Assembly: GCA_024638845.1 (NCBI GenBank)
Contig: JAHEJN010000005.1
Coordinates: forward strand, 18,916 to 82,915
Origin: Acidimicrobiales bacterium
GTDB taxonomy: Bacteria; Actinomycetota; Acidimicrobiia; Acidimicrobiales; JAHEJN01
Direction: 5' to 3'
DNA: 64,000 nt
The translations under genes and the position numbers were made by a program. Shown here in pieces: positions 1-8,797 of the stretch. The notes beneath the pieces were generated by a model. That model ran no database searches, had not been told where the DNA came from, and worked only from the letters and a program-made list of their open reading frames with translations. Numbering within the stretch: position 1 is the first letter of the stretch; each line of letters begins with the position of its first letter.

Positions 1-287
1 CGAATGCCGGAGTTGTCCGCGGCCGCCACCAGCCGCCGAGTGGTCTCCAGATCGATGCGAGCAGACGCGTCGGCTTCGTGAACACCGTCGAAAGCCGAGG
101 CGAGGTGGACGACGACGTCGGTATCGGCGATGGCCTCGGCGATGTCACCGTCGACCAGATCGAGCTGCTCGATGCCCGGCGCGGCGATCACGTCGAGCGC
201 GAGAACAACGTGGCCACGGGCTTCGAGCGCCTCGACGACACGGACTCCCAGGCGCCCGGCGGCGCCGGTGACGGCGACCGTGGTCAC
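1..287 (-). CDS. NAD-dependent epimerase/dehydratase family protein (N-terminal part, cut by window edge)
   Basis: About 95 N-terminal residues are visible, read leftwards from a GTG start. The protein opens with a Rossmann nucleotide-binding motif of the extended SDR type (VTGAAGRLG), followed by a DVVVHLAS segment typical of sugar-nucleotide epimerases and dehydratases. A GGAG sequence sits 7 nt before the GTG and supports this start. The catalytic YxxxK lies beyond the window, so substrate and exact activity cannot be stated. It diverges from the zincin-like gene that starts at 343. The family assignment is firm; the function is open. Confidence 0.8.
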   Translation of the reverse strand, partial: MTTVAVTGAAGRLGVRVVEALEARGHVVLALDVIAAPGIEQLDLVDGDIAEAIADTDVVVHLASAFDGVHEADASARIDLETTRRLVAAADNSGI

Positions 288-330
288 CTGAGGACTCCGG
301 CGGGGGGCGCAGCGGCATCGTTCATTCCAA

Positions 331-336
331 TACGAT
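331..336 (+). promoter_or_regulatory. Candidate -10 box TACGAT, leaderless start for the zincin-like gene
   Basis: TACGAT lies exactly 6 nt before the GTG at 343, and no ribosome binding site fits that start. This is the spacing expected when transcription begins at the start codon itself. No convincing -35 was identified. Confidence 0.5.
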
Positions 337-342
337 GCCCTT

Positions 343-1530
343 GTGGCCGACTCGAATCCACCCGACGGGCCCTTTGGTGGCCTTCCGTTCTTCGGCGATC
401 TGTCGAAGCTCTTCTCCGGCGCCTCCGCCGGTCCCTGGGAGATCGCCAAGCAGCTGGCCGCCCAGATCGCCACCAACGACGAGTCCGAGGCCAATGTCGA
501 TCCCATCGAGCGGCTGGCGATCGAACAGCTCGTGCGGGTGGCAGAGCTCCGGGTGAACGATGTCACCGGCCGAACGATCGGCGGCGCCGAGGGGCTCCAC
601 ACCGAGATCACGAACCGTGCCGGTTGGGCGATACGAACCGTCGCTGACTACCAGCCACTGTTGCAGGGCTTGTCCGATGCGTTGGCTCGACCGCCACAAG
701 CCATGCCCGACGAGGCTGCCGATGACCCCATGGCCGGCATGTTCACCGCAGTGTTCGGCATGCTCGGACCGATGATGCTCGGCTTCACGTCGGGCTCGAT
801 GGTCGGCCACCTCGCCCAGCGCTCGCTCGGTGGCTACTCCCTGCCGATACCGCGCCCCGCCGGTGCTCCGTTGCTGTTGTCGCTGCCGGCGATCGACCAG
901 CTCGTCGACGAGTGGTCGCTCGATCGCAACGACGTCCGCCTCTGGACGTGTCTGCACGAGGTGGCAGCTCATGCTGTGCTCAGCGTGCCGCACATCCACC
1001 ACGAGCTGACGTCGTTGCTCACCGGCTACGTCGGTGCCTTTCAGGCCGACTCGAGTGCGCTCGAGGAGCAGATCGGGTCACTCGATCTCAGCGATCCGGC
1101 GTCGCTCGCCGGCCTCCAGGAACGGTTGGGGGATCCCGACGTCATCCTCGGCGCCCTCAACTCCCCCGAGCAACGCAGCCTTCAACCTGCCTTGGCCGCC
1201 CTCACCGCGGTGGTGGTCGGGGTCACCGACCACCTCGTCGAGCGGATCGGAACCGATCTCATCGGCACCCACGCACAGATCACCGAGGCCATCCACCGTC
1301 AGCGCGTGTCGGCGGGAGCCTCCGACCGGTTCGTCGAGCGACTGCTCGGACTCGAGCTCGATCAGGCGCAGTACGACCGCGGCGCAGCGTTCGTTCGCGG
1401 GGTACAGGACCGCGAGGGCGATGCCGGGCTGTTCCGTCTGTTCCACTCGAAGCGCGAGCTGCCCACCGTGGCCGAGGTCGACGCCCCGGGCCTCTGGTTG
1501 GCCCGTATCGACCTTCCCGACGACGACTAG
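343..1530 (+). CDS. Zincin-like metallopeptidase / putative hydrolase (DUF2342, F420-biosynthesis-associated type)
   Basis: The 395-residue protein starts with GTG. It resembles the actinobacterial DUF2342 family, annotated as zinc-dependent metalloprotease or coenzyme F420 biosynthesis-associated protein. A Gly/Met-rich hydrophobic stretch (MFGMLGPMMLGFTSGSMVGHLAQ) near residues 145-165 and the histidine-rich LHEVAAHAVLSVPHIHHEL around residue 205 are the family landmarks. The histidine motif reads HEVAAH, HExxxH rather than the canonical HExxH, so catalysis is not assured. Its stop codon falls inside the first copy of a 28-bp tandem repeat. It converges on the MFS gene. Confidence 0.7.
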   Translation: MADSNPPDGPFGGLPFFGDLSKLFSGASAGPWEIAKQLAAQIATNDESEANVDPIERLAIEQLVRVAELRVNDVTGRTIGGAEGLHTEITNRAGWAIRTVADYQPLLQGLSDALARPPQAMPDEAADDPMAGMFTAVFGMLGPMMLGFTSGSMVGHLAQRSLGGYSLPIPRPAGAPLLLSLPAIDQLVDEWSLDRNDVRLWTCLHEVAAHAVLSVPHIHHELTSLLTGYVGAFQADSSALEEQIGSLDLSDPASLAGLQERLGDPDVILGALNSPEQRSLQPALAALTAVVVGVTDHLVERIGTDLIGTHAQITEAIHRQRVSAGASDRFVERLLGLELDQAQYDRGAAFVRGVQDREGDAGLFRLFHSKRELPTVAEVDAPGLWLARIDLPDDD

Positions 1531-1595
1531 TGCCCTGGTCCTTCCCGACGACGACTCGTGCCCGCGTCCTTCCCGACGGCGACTCGTGCCCTAGT
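1512..1595. repeat. 28-bp tandem repeat, three copies, across the ends of two convergent genes
   Basis: Copies begin at 1512, 1540 and 1568, each opening CCTTCCCGACG and containing GACGACT or GGCGACT. Copy 1 carries the TAG stop of the zincin-like gene. Copy 3 carries the stop of the MFS gene on the other strand. Copies differ at only a few positions, so the expansion looks recent. Confidence 0.85.
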
Positions 1596-3144
1596 CGTCC
1601 CACAGGGGCAGCTGTTCCTCGGAATCGCCGGCCGCTTCCATCGCCGTCGGGTCGGCACCGGGCCCACGCGCCATGTCGTCGGCCGGACCGGAGTGCCCGG
1701 GCTCGTTGGTCCAACCGGTCGGCATGCGCACCGCCGAGCGCAGATTCATCTGAGGATACGACGGCCGCAGATCGTCGTCGTCGAGCTCGATCGGTGCCTC
1801 TGAGGGGTCGTGACGAGGTCGCCGCGGCACCGCGGTGCCGGTGCCACCGCCGCGCGACCCGAGGAAGTACGTGACCGCCGCCACCAGGGCGGCGACGGCG
1901 ATGACGAAGAAGCCGAACCCCGCCGGCGTCTTGACGACGACGGGCAACAGCGCACCGATGACCCAATACACCTGGAAGCGCGTCTCGAACCGTGCGAAGG
2001 AGCGGCCGTAGTTGGCGTCGGGCGCATCACGCTGGACGATCGAATCGAACGCCAGCTTGCCTCCGCTCGCGGCCACGCCGACCGACATCGACACGAGAGC
2101 CGCGGCGGTGAGATCACCCGCCCAGGCACCGAACAACCCCATGATCACCAACAAGACGAGTGAGCCGAGCAGGATGTTCTCCTCGGGCGTCGAGCGGCGC
2201 AACCTGGGCGCAAGCACCGAACCCGCGAGCATGCCCAGGACGTTGAAACCGACGACGACGCCGAGTTGCCAGGCAGGAACACCACCCTCGCTGCCCACGT
2301 CGAAGCCGAACGCATTGCGGGCGGCTGCACCGAAGGCAGTGCCGACGCCCGAGAGATCCACGCCGTCGGTTCCGCCCCGGAAGGCGAAGGCAACCAGGAA
2401 CGTCAGGTAGCCGACGATGCCGCGCAGAATGCCCATGGCGGTGCCGGCCAAACGGATGCCGATGCCTCGCAACTCGAGCCGCTCGGTCGAATCGGCGGGG
2501 ATGGCTGCGACGGCGACCGTCGGGAGCTGGAACGCGGCGAACGACGCGGCCGCGAAGGCAACCATCGCGAGCGCGACTGCGGCACCGGAGCCGAACAAGA
2601 AGCTGGCCAGGGCCGCCGGCGCCGCGCCGACCAACCCGGCCATGCCGGTGATGAGCGCGAGGCGCGAGTTGGCCTCGACCAGCTCGTTCTCGTCGCGAAC
2701 CACCGTGGGAACCAGAGCAGCCTTCGAGATGGCATGGCTCTTGCCCCCCACGAGAATGGCGAAGGCGAGGGGGAACAACAGCAGCGAGTCGATGTTCGAG
2801 ATCATCAGCAGCGCGATCACCGCCCGCGCGGCGTTCACCGCCACCATCATCAGTCGCCGACCTCCTCTCGCTCGGTCGAGGGCAGGCCCGATGAGGGGTC
2901 CGACGATGGCGAAGGGCGCAACGGTGAAAGCGAGATACAGGCCCACCCGCCATCGCGCGGCACTGGGGTCGATCGAGAAGAACAGCGAGCCGGCGAGGGC
3001 AACGGCGATCATCGCGTCGCCGGCGGCACTCAACGCCTGGACACGGGCGAGGCGGGCGAAGGCCGAGGTGGGCCGGGGCGCGGCGCTGGCCTTCGGGCGA
3101 TCCGGCGTCTCGAGTCTGCGCCAACCGCTGGAGCTCTGCGTCAC
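1591..3144 (-). CDS. MFS-type membrane transporter
   Basis: The 517-residue protein has about 12 hydrophobic segments between residues 35 and 430 and a long, charged, proline-rich cytoplasmic tail ending LPLWDD. Segment spacing and a GPALDRARGGRR loop after the second or third helix fit the major facilitator superfamily. No substrate-specific motif is recognised. The GTG start at 3144 is chosen because TAGTAT lies 6 nt upstream. The gene follows regX3 on the same strand but a hairpin and its own -10 separate them, so it is probably an independent unit rather than part of the pst operon. Confidence 0.75.
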   Translation of the reverse strand: MTQSSSGWRRLETPDRPKASAAPRPTSAFARLARVQALSAAGDAMIAVALAGSLFFSIDPSAARWRVGLYLAFTVAPFAIVGPLIGPALDRARGGRRLMMVAVNAARAVIALLMISNIDSLLLFPLAFAILVGGKSHAISKAALVPTVVRDENELVEANSRLALITGMAGLVGAAPAALASFLFGSGAAVALAMVAFAAASFAAFQLPTVAVAAIPADSTERLELRGIGIRLAGTAMGILRGIVGYLTFLVAFAFRGGTDGVDLSGVGTAFGAAARNAFGFDVGSEGGVPAWQLGVVVGFNVLGMLAGSVLAPRLRRSTPEENILLGSLVLLVIMGLFGAWAGDLTAAALVSMSVGVAASGGKLAFDSIVQRDAPDANYGRSFARFETRFQVYWVIGALLPVVVKTPAGFGFFVIAVAALVAAVTYFLGSRGGGTGTAVPRRPRHDPSEAPIELDDDDLRPSYPQMNLRSAVRMPTGWTNEPGHSGPADDMARGPGADPTAMEAAGDSEEQLPLWDD

Positions 3145-3150
3145 GCGGTC

Positions 3151-3156
3151 ATACTA
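3151..3156 (-). promoter_or_regulatory. Candidate -10 box TAGTAT for the MFS gene
   Basis: On the minus strand TAGTAT ends 6 nt before the GTG start at 3144, the geometry of a leaderless transcript. Confidence 0.5.
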
Positions 3157-3180
3157 GAACCCGATCTCGGATCCGGGTTC
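3157..3180 (-). terminator. Hairpin after regX3, possible end of the pst-senX3-regX3 transcript
   Basis: GAACCCG and CGGGTTC form a 7-bp stem, extended by GATC pairing with one bulge, just after the regX3 stop. No T-run follows, so it is a weak intrinsic terminator at best. It could also lie in the -35 region of the MFS promoter. Confidence 0.35.
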
Positions 3181-3184
3181 CCGC

Positions 3185-3895
3185 TCACTCGTCGGCGGCG
3201 TACTTGTACCCGAGCCCGCGAATGGTCACGATCCTGGTCGGGGCCGACGGGTCGTCCTCGATCTTGCTCCGCAAGCGTTTGATGTGCACATCGAGGGTCT
3301 TGGTGTCGCCGACATAGTCACTTCCCCACACCCGATCGATGAGCGATTCCCTGGTGAGCACCCGACCGGCGTTCTCGGCGAGCAGGGTGAGCAGATCGAA
3401 CTCCTTGAGGGGGAGCGAGATCTCCTCGGCGCCGAGACGAACCTCGTGGCGTTCGGTGTCGACCAGCAACTCGTCGACCTCGATGACCCCACCCATGCCT
3501 TGGGCGGGGAGCGCGTCGGGAGCGGCCACCCCCCGGCGCAGGACGGCTCGCATGCGGGCCACCAGCTCGCGGAGACGGTACGGCTTGGTGACGTAGTCGT
3601 CGGCCCCGAGCTCGAGACCCACGACCGCATCGATCTCCTCGGTCTTGGCGGTGACCATGATGATCGGCACGTTCGACGTGGTGCGTATCCGCCGGCACAC
3701 ATCGACACCCGACAGCACCGGCAGCATCACGTCGAGCAGCACGATGTCGGGTTCGGCGGCATCGAACCGGACCAACGCCTCCCGCCCGTCTCGGGCGATG
3801 TCGACGACGAAGCCTTCGCGGGTGAGGCCGATGCGAAGGGCCTCGACGAAGGATTCCTCGTCGTCCACCACCAGGACACGGGTGGGCTTCGACAC
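3185..3895 (-). CDS. regX3: Two-component response regulator, OmpR/PhoB family (RegX3-like)
   Basis: The 236-residue protein has a receiver domain (residues 1-120) with the acidic pair DD at 11-12, phospho-acceptor Asp55 in DIVLLDVMLP and Lys104 in TKPYR. A winged-helix OmpR DNA-binding domain follows (about 140-236, with LPLKEFDLLTLL and RGLGYKY). It lies directly after the SenX3-like kinase, 2 nt from its stop, and closes the pst operon. By homology with the mycobacterial and Streptomyces systems it should activate phosphate-starvation genes by binding GTTCAC-type direct repeats. Such repeats stand in front of pstS. Confidence 0.92.
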   Translation of the reverse strand: MSKPTRVLVVDDEESFVEALRIGLTREGFVVDIARDGREALVRFDAAEPDIVLLDVMLPVLSGVDVCRRIRTTSNVPIIMVTAKTEEIDAVVGLELGADDYVTKPYRLRELVARMRAVLRRGVAAPDALPAQGMGGVIEVDELLVDTERHEVRLGAEEISLPLKEFDLLTLLAENAGRVLTRESLIDRVWGSDYVGDTKTLDVHIKRLRSKIEDDPSAPTRIVTIRGLGYKYAADE

Positions 3896-3897
3896 GT

Positions 3898-5160
3898 TCA
3901 GGAGTCCTCTCGCATCGACTCGGCGATCGGTTCATCGGTCGCCGAGAACGCAACCGGCATCGTGAGGGTGAACACCGAACCCTCGCCTTCGACCGAGCTC
4001 ACCGACACCGTGCCGCCGTGGTTCGCCGCAACGTGACGCACGATCGCCAGACCGAGCCCGACCCCGCCGTCGCCGGCGTCGCGACGGCGCGACGAGTCGA
4101 CCCGGTAGAAGCGTTCGAAGACCCGGTCGAGCTCACGGCGGGGAATACCCCGCCCGGTGTCACGAACCTCGATGACCACCGTGTCGCCGACCGCTCGACT
4201 GCGGACGACGACGGTGGCGCCGGGCTCGGAGAACTTGACCGCGTTGTCGATCAGGTTCGAGACGGCTGAAACCAGTTGGCGCCGGTCGGCCCACATCTCG
4301 ATGGGGGCGACCGGCCGATTGACGGAGACCTCGACGCGGCGCCTCGACGCCGCGATGCGGTGGCGGTCGGCGGCTTCGTCGAGCACGTCCTGAACGGCCA
4401 CGATGTCTCGTTCGGCCCGTTCGTCGTGCTCGATGCGACTGAACTCGAGCAGGTCTTCGACGGTGCGGCCGAGGCGGAGCACTTCGCGACTGATGCGTTC
4501 GCCGAGGCGTCGGACCACCTCGACGTCGCTCTCCCCTTCGAGGGTGTCGGCCAACAGGCTGATGGCGCCGACCGGGGTCTTCAGCTCATGACCGATGTTG
4601 GCCACGAAGTCGCGCCGGATGGCGTCGAGGCGTTGATGGTCGGTGACATCGTCGATCAGGACCACCGCACCGACCGTTTCGTCGTCGCCGGAGAGCAACG
4701 GCAGCGCATGGAGCAGGAGCGACCGGCGGGGCGGGCCGAACAGCACGAGCTCGTCCTCTCCGGCTTCGCCCCTGCGTGCGCCGTCGAGGAGTTGATTGAG
4801 ACGACCCTCGACGACCGCATCGCTGTGGCGGGCACCGAAGAACGACGAGGCGAACGTGTTGGTCAGCACCACCCCACCGTCGGCGTCGACGACCACTGCA
4901 CCCTGGGTCATCGTGTCGAGCACGAGGGCCAGCCGTCGTTCACGACGCCGAACATCGTCGAGCGCGGCGGCGGCGGCTCGAACCCGGAGCGGGAGGCGGG
5001 CATCGAGCCGCTGGGTGAGCTCGGCACCGGAGCCACGCGAGTCGAGGTCGAAGAGCCGGGCCTGGCGGCGAGCGAACTCGGCATGGCGGCGAGTGACGAC
5101 CACGAGGGCTGCGGCGGTCGAGAGCAGTGCAGCCGCGAGGAGCACCGCCACCAGCGTCAT
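3898..5160 (-). CDS. senX3: Sensor histidine kinase (SenX3/PhoR-like)
   Basis: The start was moved inward from the longest ORF (5226) to the ATG at 5160, which overlaps the phoU stop in an ATGA. The hydrophobic helix then comes at residues 2-22. Order: one transmembrane helix, a PAS-like region (about 75-180, DADGGVVLTN), HisKA with phospho-acceptor His191 in NIGHELKTP, and HATPase with N-box SNLIDNAVKF and G-box DTGRGIP and GVGLGLAIV. Only one membrane helix and no periplasmic loop are visible, so the kinase probably senses phosphate indirectly through PstSCAB and PhoU. It is translationally coupled to phoU and paired with regX3. Confidence 0.9.
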   Translation of the reverse strand: MTLVAVLLAAALLSTAAALVVVTRRHAEFARRQARLFDLDSRGSGAELTQRLDARLPLRVRAAAAALDDVRRRERRLALVLDTMTQGAVVVDADGGVVLTNTFASSFFGARHSDAVVEGRLNQLLDGARRGEAGEDELVLFGPPRRSLLLHALPLLSGDDETVGAVVLIDDVTDHQRLDAIRRDFVANIGHELKTPVGAISLLADTLEGESDVEVVRRLGERISREVLRLGRTVEDLLEFSRIEHDERAERDIVAVQDVLDEAADRHRIAASRRRVEVSVNRPVAPIEMWADRRQLVSAVSNLIDNAVKFSEPGATVVVRSRAVGDTVVIEVRDTGRGIPRRELDRVFERFYRVDSSRRRDAGDGGVGLGLAIVRHVAANHGGTVSVSSVEGEGSVFTLTMPVAFSATDEPIAESMREDS

Positions 5161-5873
5161 CGGGCTTCGGGTTCCTCGGTGCGGGAGAGTCGGACGCGGG
5201 CTGCGGCGGCGTGCGCGGGCATCCAACCGTCGACCATGTACCGCACTCGCTCGCCGATATTCACCGCATGATCGCCGATGCGCTCGTAATACCGGGTGAT
5301 GAGCGCCAGCTGAATGGCGGCCTGGAGATCGAAGTCACCGGCGGCATGGGCCTCGAAGATGGCCACCACGCACTCGTACTGGAGGTCGTCGAGGCGATCG
5401 TCGATGTCGTCGAGAGCGGCCGCCAGCCCCGCGTTCTTGTCGACGTAGGCGTCCATCGCCAGGCGGTAGAGGCGAGCCGCCTCCTCGCTCATCTGCACGA
5501 TGATGCCGCGCAACCGGGGCGAGAACATGGTGGTGCCGTAGATGCGGCGGGCGCCCTTGGCGATGTTGACGCACAGGTCGGCCGAGCGTTCGATGTGACT
5601 GTTGGCCCACAGCGCCGTCACGATCGATCGCAGGTCGGTCGCCATGGGCTGCTGGAGGGCCAGCATGCTGTAGCAGCTCTCTTCGAGCGCCACCGACATC
5701 TCGTCGATCTCGTCGTCCTCGTCGATGATCTCCTGGGCACCGACCAGGTCCAGGTCGAGCAGGACCTCGGTGACACGGGGAATGAGCTCGGTGACCAGTG
5801 CGGCCTCGGCAACGATGCCCGACCGGACGTCCTCGAGGGCCTCGTGGAACGACTTGCGAAGTTCTTCGGTCAT
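5157..5873 (-). CDS. phoU: Phosphate signalling protein PhoU
   Basis: The 238-residue protein is the usual PhoU length, with two repeated three-helix PhoU domains. Acidic metal-binding motifs are recognisable (EEAARLYRLAMDAYVDKN; ERIGDHAVNIGERV). It links the Pst transporter to the sensor kinase and represses the regulon when phosphate is plentiful. AGGGG about 6 nt before the ATG at 5873 gives a good ribosome binding site. Its last codons overlap the senX3 start by 4 nt, so sensor and brake are made together. Confidence 0.95.
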   Translation of the reverse strand: MTEELRKSFHEALEDVRSGIVAEAALVTELIPRVTEVLLDLDLVGAQEIIDEDDEIDEMSVALEESCYSMLALQQPMATDLRSIVTALWANSHIERSADLCVNIAKGARRIYGTTMFSPRLRGIIVQMSEEAARLYRLAMDAYVDKNAGLAAALDDIDDRLDDLQYECVVAIFEAHAAGDFDLQAAIQLALITRYYERIGDHAVNIGERVRYMVDGWMPAHAAAARVRLSRTEEPEAR

Positions 5874-5887
5874 GGCCGTACCCCTGC

Positions 5888-6772
5888 TCAGCCGAATCGG
5901 CCGGTCACGTAGTTCTCGGTGCGCTCATCTGACGGGTTGGAGAAGATCTTCTCGGTGCGGTCGAACTCGATGAGCTCACCGAATCGTACGCCCGCCTCCT
6001 CGTCGACCGCCGCGGTGAAGAAGGCCGTCCGGTCGCTGACCCGCGCCGCCTGTTGCATGTTGTGGGTCACGATCACGATGGTGTACTCGGCCTTGATCTC
6101 CTGCATCAACTCCTCGATGCGGGTCGTCGCGATGGGGTCGAGCGACGAGCACGGCTCGTCCATGAGCAGCACATCAGGGTCGACGGCAACGGCGCGGGCG
6201 ATGCAGAGACGCTGCTGTTGCCCACCGGACATGCCCATGGCCGAGGTCTTGAGGCGATCCTTCACTTCTTCCCACAGTGCGGCCTTCTTCAGCGAGCTCT
6301 CGACGATGTCGTCGAGGTCGGACTTGCTCTTGGCGATGCCGGCCACGCGCGGTCCGAACGCCACGTTCTCCCAGATGGTCTTGGGGAACGGGTTGGGCTT
6401 CTGGAACACCATGCCGATGCGGCGCCGCACCTCGACCGGGTCGACCCGACGGTCGTACAGATCGACGCCGTGGTACTCGATGGATCCCGCGACGCGAGCC
6501 GAGGCGATCAGGTCGTTCATGCGGTTGTAGCAGCGCAACATCGTGGACTTGCCGCAACCCGACGGCCCGATGATCGCGGTGATCTCGTTTCGGCGCACCT
6601 CCATGTTGCAGTGCCGCACGGCCCAGTGGTCGCCGTAGTACACGTCGACATCGGCGGCGCGCAGCACGATCTGCTCAGCGAGCTGCGCGTTCTCGGCGGC
6701 CTCGGTTGTGCTGATGTCGGCCTCGATCCCGTCATCCACGACTTCGTCCATCGCGAGCTCCTCTGCGTCCAT
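5888..6772 (-). CDS. pstB: Phosphate ABC transporter ATP-binding protein PstB
   Basis: The 294-residue ATPase contains Walker [10 protein letters not shown], signature MSGGQQQR, Walker B VLLMDEP with SSLDP, and a switch histidine in VTHNM. It powers phosphate import through PstC and PstA. An acidic extension of about 35 residues ([19 protein letters not shown]) precedes the conserved core, which is longer than usual for PstB. An internal Met8 would shorten it only slightly. It starts 2 nt after the pstA stop. Confidence 0.95.
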   Translation of the reverse strand: MDAEELAMDEVVDDGIEADISTTEAAENAQLAEQIVLRAADVDVYYGDHWAVRHCNMEVRRNEITAIIGPSGCGKSTMLRCYNRMNDLIASARVAGSIEYHGVDLYDRRVDPVEVRRRIGMVFQKPNPFPKTIWENVAFGPRVAGIAKSKSDLDDIVESSLKKAALWEEVKDRLKTSAMGMSGGQQQRLCIARAVAVDPDVLLMDEPCSSLDPIATTRIEELMQEIKAEYTIVIVTHNMQQAARVSDRTAFFTAAVDEEAGVRFGELIEFDRTEKIFSNPSDERTENYVTGRFG

Positions 6773-6774
6773 GG

Positions 6775-7770
6775 TCAGCCCCGCTTCTTCTCGAAGCGAT
6801 TGCGCATGACGATCGCCGCAGAGTTCAACACCAACACCAACACCATCAACACCACGATGGCCGCGGCCGCGTGTGACGCGAAATCGAGCCCGGCGCCACC
6901 GTCGTCGGAGCCCCCGTTGGCCTTCTTGACCCAGTCGGTGATCACGATCGGCATGGCGGTGAATCGGTCGCGCAGCCCGCCGAGGTCGAGGATGCCGGGA
7001 TCACCGCCGAGTCGGCCCGTGACGGCGCCCACCAGGATGAGCGGAGCAGCCTCGCCGATGGCCCGCGACAGTGACAGCAGCGTGCCGGTGAGGATGCCGG
7101 GGGCGGCGTAGGGCAACACGTGACTCCGGATGACCTCCCACTTCGTTGCGCCCACGCCGTACCCGCCTTCACGGAGGCTGTCGGGCACGGCGCGGATCGC
7201 CTCGGCGGACGTGATGATCACCACCGGGAGAACCAACACGGCAAGGGTGATCCCCGCCGACACGAGACTGCGGCCTCCGGTGAGGCCACCCGTAGAGCTC
7301 GTGCCGCCGAGAAGCTTGACGAAGATCGCCAGGCCCAGCAAGCCGTAGACCACCGACGGCACGCCGGCGAGGTTGCGGATATTGAGCTGGATGAAACGGG
7401 TGAGTCGCGTATCGGTGGCGTACTCCTCGAGATAGATCGCGGCCGCGATGCCGATCGGGAAGGCGAGGAATGTGACGAAGATGCCGATCCAGATGGAACC
7501 GCGGAGCCCCTGGTGCACGCCGAGCTTTGCATCGCTCGAACGCGATCGGAGGGTGCCGGAGAGGAAATCGCCCAGACGCTCGGTGAGCACGGTCGAGCCG
7601 TCGGTGATCACGTCGAGCAACAACACGACGATGATCAGGAGCGTGAGCAGGAGACCGAGGAGCAGCAGTGCCCGAAAAACCGTGCCCCTGACGTCGATCC
7701 CCCCGGCCGCCAGCCGGCGACGGACCTCGGTCTCGACGCCCCCGGCGTCGCCCAGCGTGGTGAAGGCCAT
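6775..7770 (-). CDS. pstA: Phosphate ABC transporter permease PstA
   Basis: The 331-residue membrane protein has six predicted helices and the binding-protein-dependent permease loop ([37 protein letters not shown], positions about 205-245), where the EAA motif contacts PstB. IYLEEYA near residue 110 is typical of PstA. Its ATG shares one base with the pstC stop (TGATG). It forms the channel together with PstC. Confidence 0.95.
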   Translation of the reverse strand: MAFTTLGDAGGVETEVRRRLAAGGIDVRGTVFRALLLLGLLLTLLIIVVLLLDVITDGSTVLTERLGDFLSGTLRSRSSDAKLGVHQGLRGSIWIGIFVTFLAFPIGIAAAIYLEEYATDTRLTRFIQLNIRNLAGVPSVVYGLLGLAIFVKLLGGTSSTGGLTGGRSLVSAGITLAVLVLPVVIITSAEAIRAVPDSLREGGYGVGATKWEVIRSHVLPYAAPGILTGTLLSLSRAIGEAAPLILVGAVTGRLGGDPGILDLGGLRDRFTAMPIVITDWVKKANGGSDDGGAGLDFASHAAAAIVVLMVLVLVLNSAAIVMRNRFEKKRG

Positions 7771-8708
7771 CAGTAGACCTCCCGAACCCGGCGCACGAAT
7801 CGGTCGGCGATGATGTTGAGCCCGAAGGTGATGACGAACAACACGAGACCGACGAAGTACAGACTGGGGAACGTGAGCCCTTCACCGACCACAGCATCGG
7901 TACCCGATGCGAGCGAGGCCATCGCGGCCGTCATGGTGAGGCCACCGTCGATGGGATTGTCGGTGTAGAGGGCGGTATCGCCCGCGCCGCCGGCGATGAA
8001 CACCACCATCGTCTCTCCGAGTGCTCTCGACACCGCAACGATCAGCGCGGCGGCCAGGCCGGAGACGGCCGCGGGCAACACCACCTGGATGCTCGTCGTG
8101 ACCTTGCGGGCACCGAGGCCGGCCGAGGCCTCGCGCAGAGCATGGGGCACGGCCTGCATGGCGTCCTCGGAGATCGAGGCGACGAGGGGGATGGTGAGAA
8201 TGCCGACACCGATCCCTGCGGCCATCAGGTTGCCTCGGTTCGCGCTCTGGAACGCGTTCTGCACCAGGTTGGGTGAGATCCACAGCAGAGCAAAGAAGCC
8301 GAGCACCACCGACGGGATGCCCGCGAGCACTTCGAGCATGGGCTTGAGGACCCTACGGACCCGGGGATTGGCGTACTCCGACAAGAATATCGCTGCTCCG
8401 AGACCGAGCGGTGTGGCCACGAGCATGGCGATACCGGTGACGATGAGCGACGCCACGACGAGTGTCTTGATGTCGTAGATCCCGTTGCGGGGGAACCAAC
8501 CGGTCGACCACACCGCCGACCAGTCGACGTTGACCATGAACTCCCATGCCTCGAACAGCAAGGAGACGACGATGGCGCCGCTGACCACGACGGAGATCAT
8601 GGCGGCAGCCAGGAGAACCACTCGCACGGTGCGTTCGCGCCGTGCCCGCTTGGGTGTGGCCTGGAGATCGCTGAGATCAAGTGGTGGAGGGCTGACCGCA
8701 TCGCTCAT
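7770..8708 (-). CDS. pstC: Phosphate ABC transporter permease PstC
   Basis: The protein has six transmembrane helices and the permease EAA-type loop (DAMQAVPHALREASAGLGARKVTT). IFLSEYA and SVVLGFFAL are typical of PstC. The ORF is open back to a GTG at 8750, but that start would abut a strong hairpin (8752-8780). The ATG at 8708 is preferred and gives 312 residues, close to the family norm. The short cytoplasmic N-terminus is Pro-rich. It is cotranscribed with pstS and overlaps pstA by one base. Confidence 0.92.
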   Translation of the reverse strand: MSDAVSPPPLDLSDLQATPKRARRERTVRVVLLAAAMISVVVSGAIVVSLLFEAWEFMVNVDWSAVWSTGWFPRNGIYDIKTLVVASLIVTGIAMLVATPLGLGAAIFLSEYANPRVRRVLKPMLEVLAGIPSVVLGFFALLWISPNLVQNAFQSANRGNLMAAGIGVGILTIPLVASISEDAMQAVPHALREASAGLGARKVTTSIQVVLPAAVSGLAAALIVAVSRALGETMVVFIAGGAGDTALYTDNPIDGGLTMTAAMASLASGTDAVVGEGLTFPSLYFVGLVLFVITFGLNIIADRFVRRVREVY

Positions 8709-8751
8709 GCCGGGCTCGAATCTAGTCGTGGTGACGGGTCGGAGCGCCACC

Positions 8752-8780
8752 GGGGGCCGGACGAAGATGGTCCGACCCCC
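8752..8780 (-). promoter_or_regulatory. Strong hairpin between pstS and pstC
   Basis: An 11-bp stem (GGGGGTCGGAC pairing with GTCCGGCCCCC, one G-U) closes a 7-nt loop. There is no T-run. It lies inside the operon, so it could shield the pstS 3' end or attenuate transcription, giving more binding protein than permease. Confidence 0.6.
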
Positions 8781-8797
8781 ACGGCGTCCGTCGGGAT

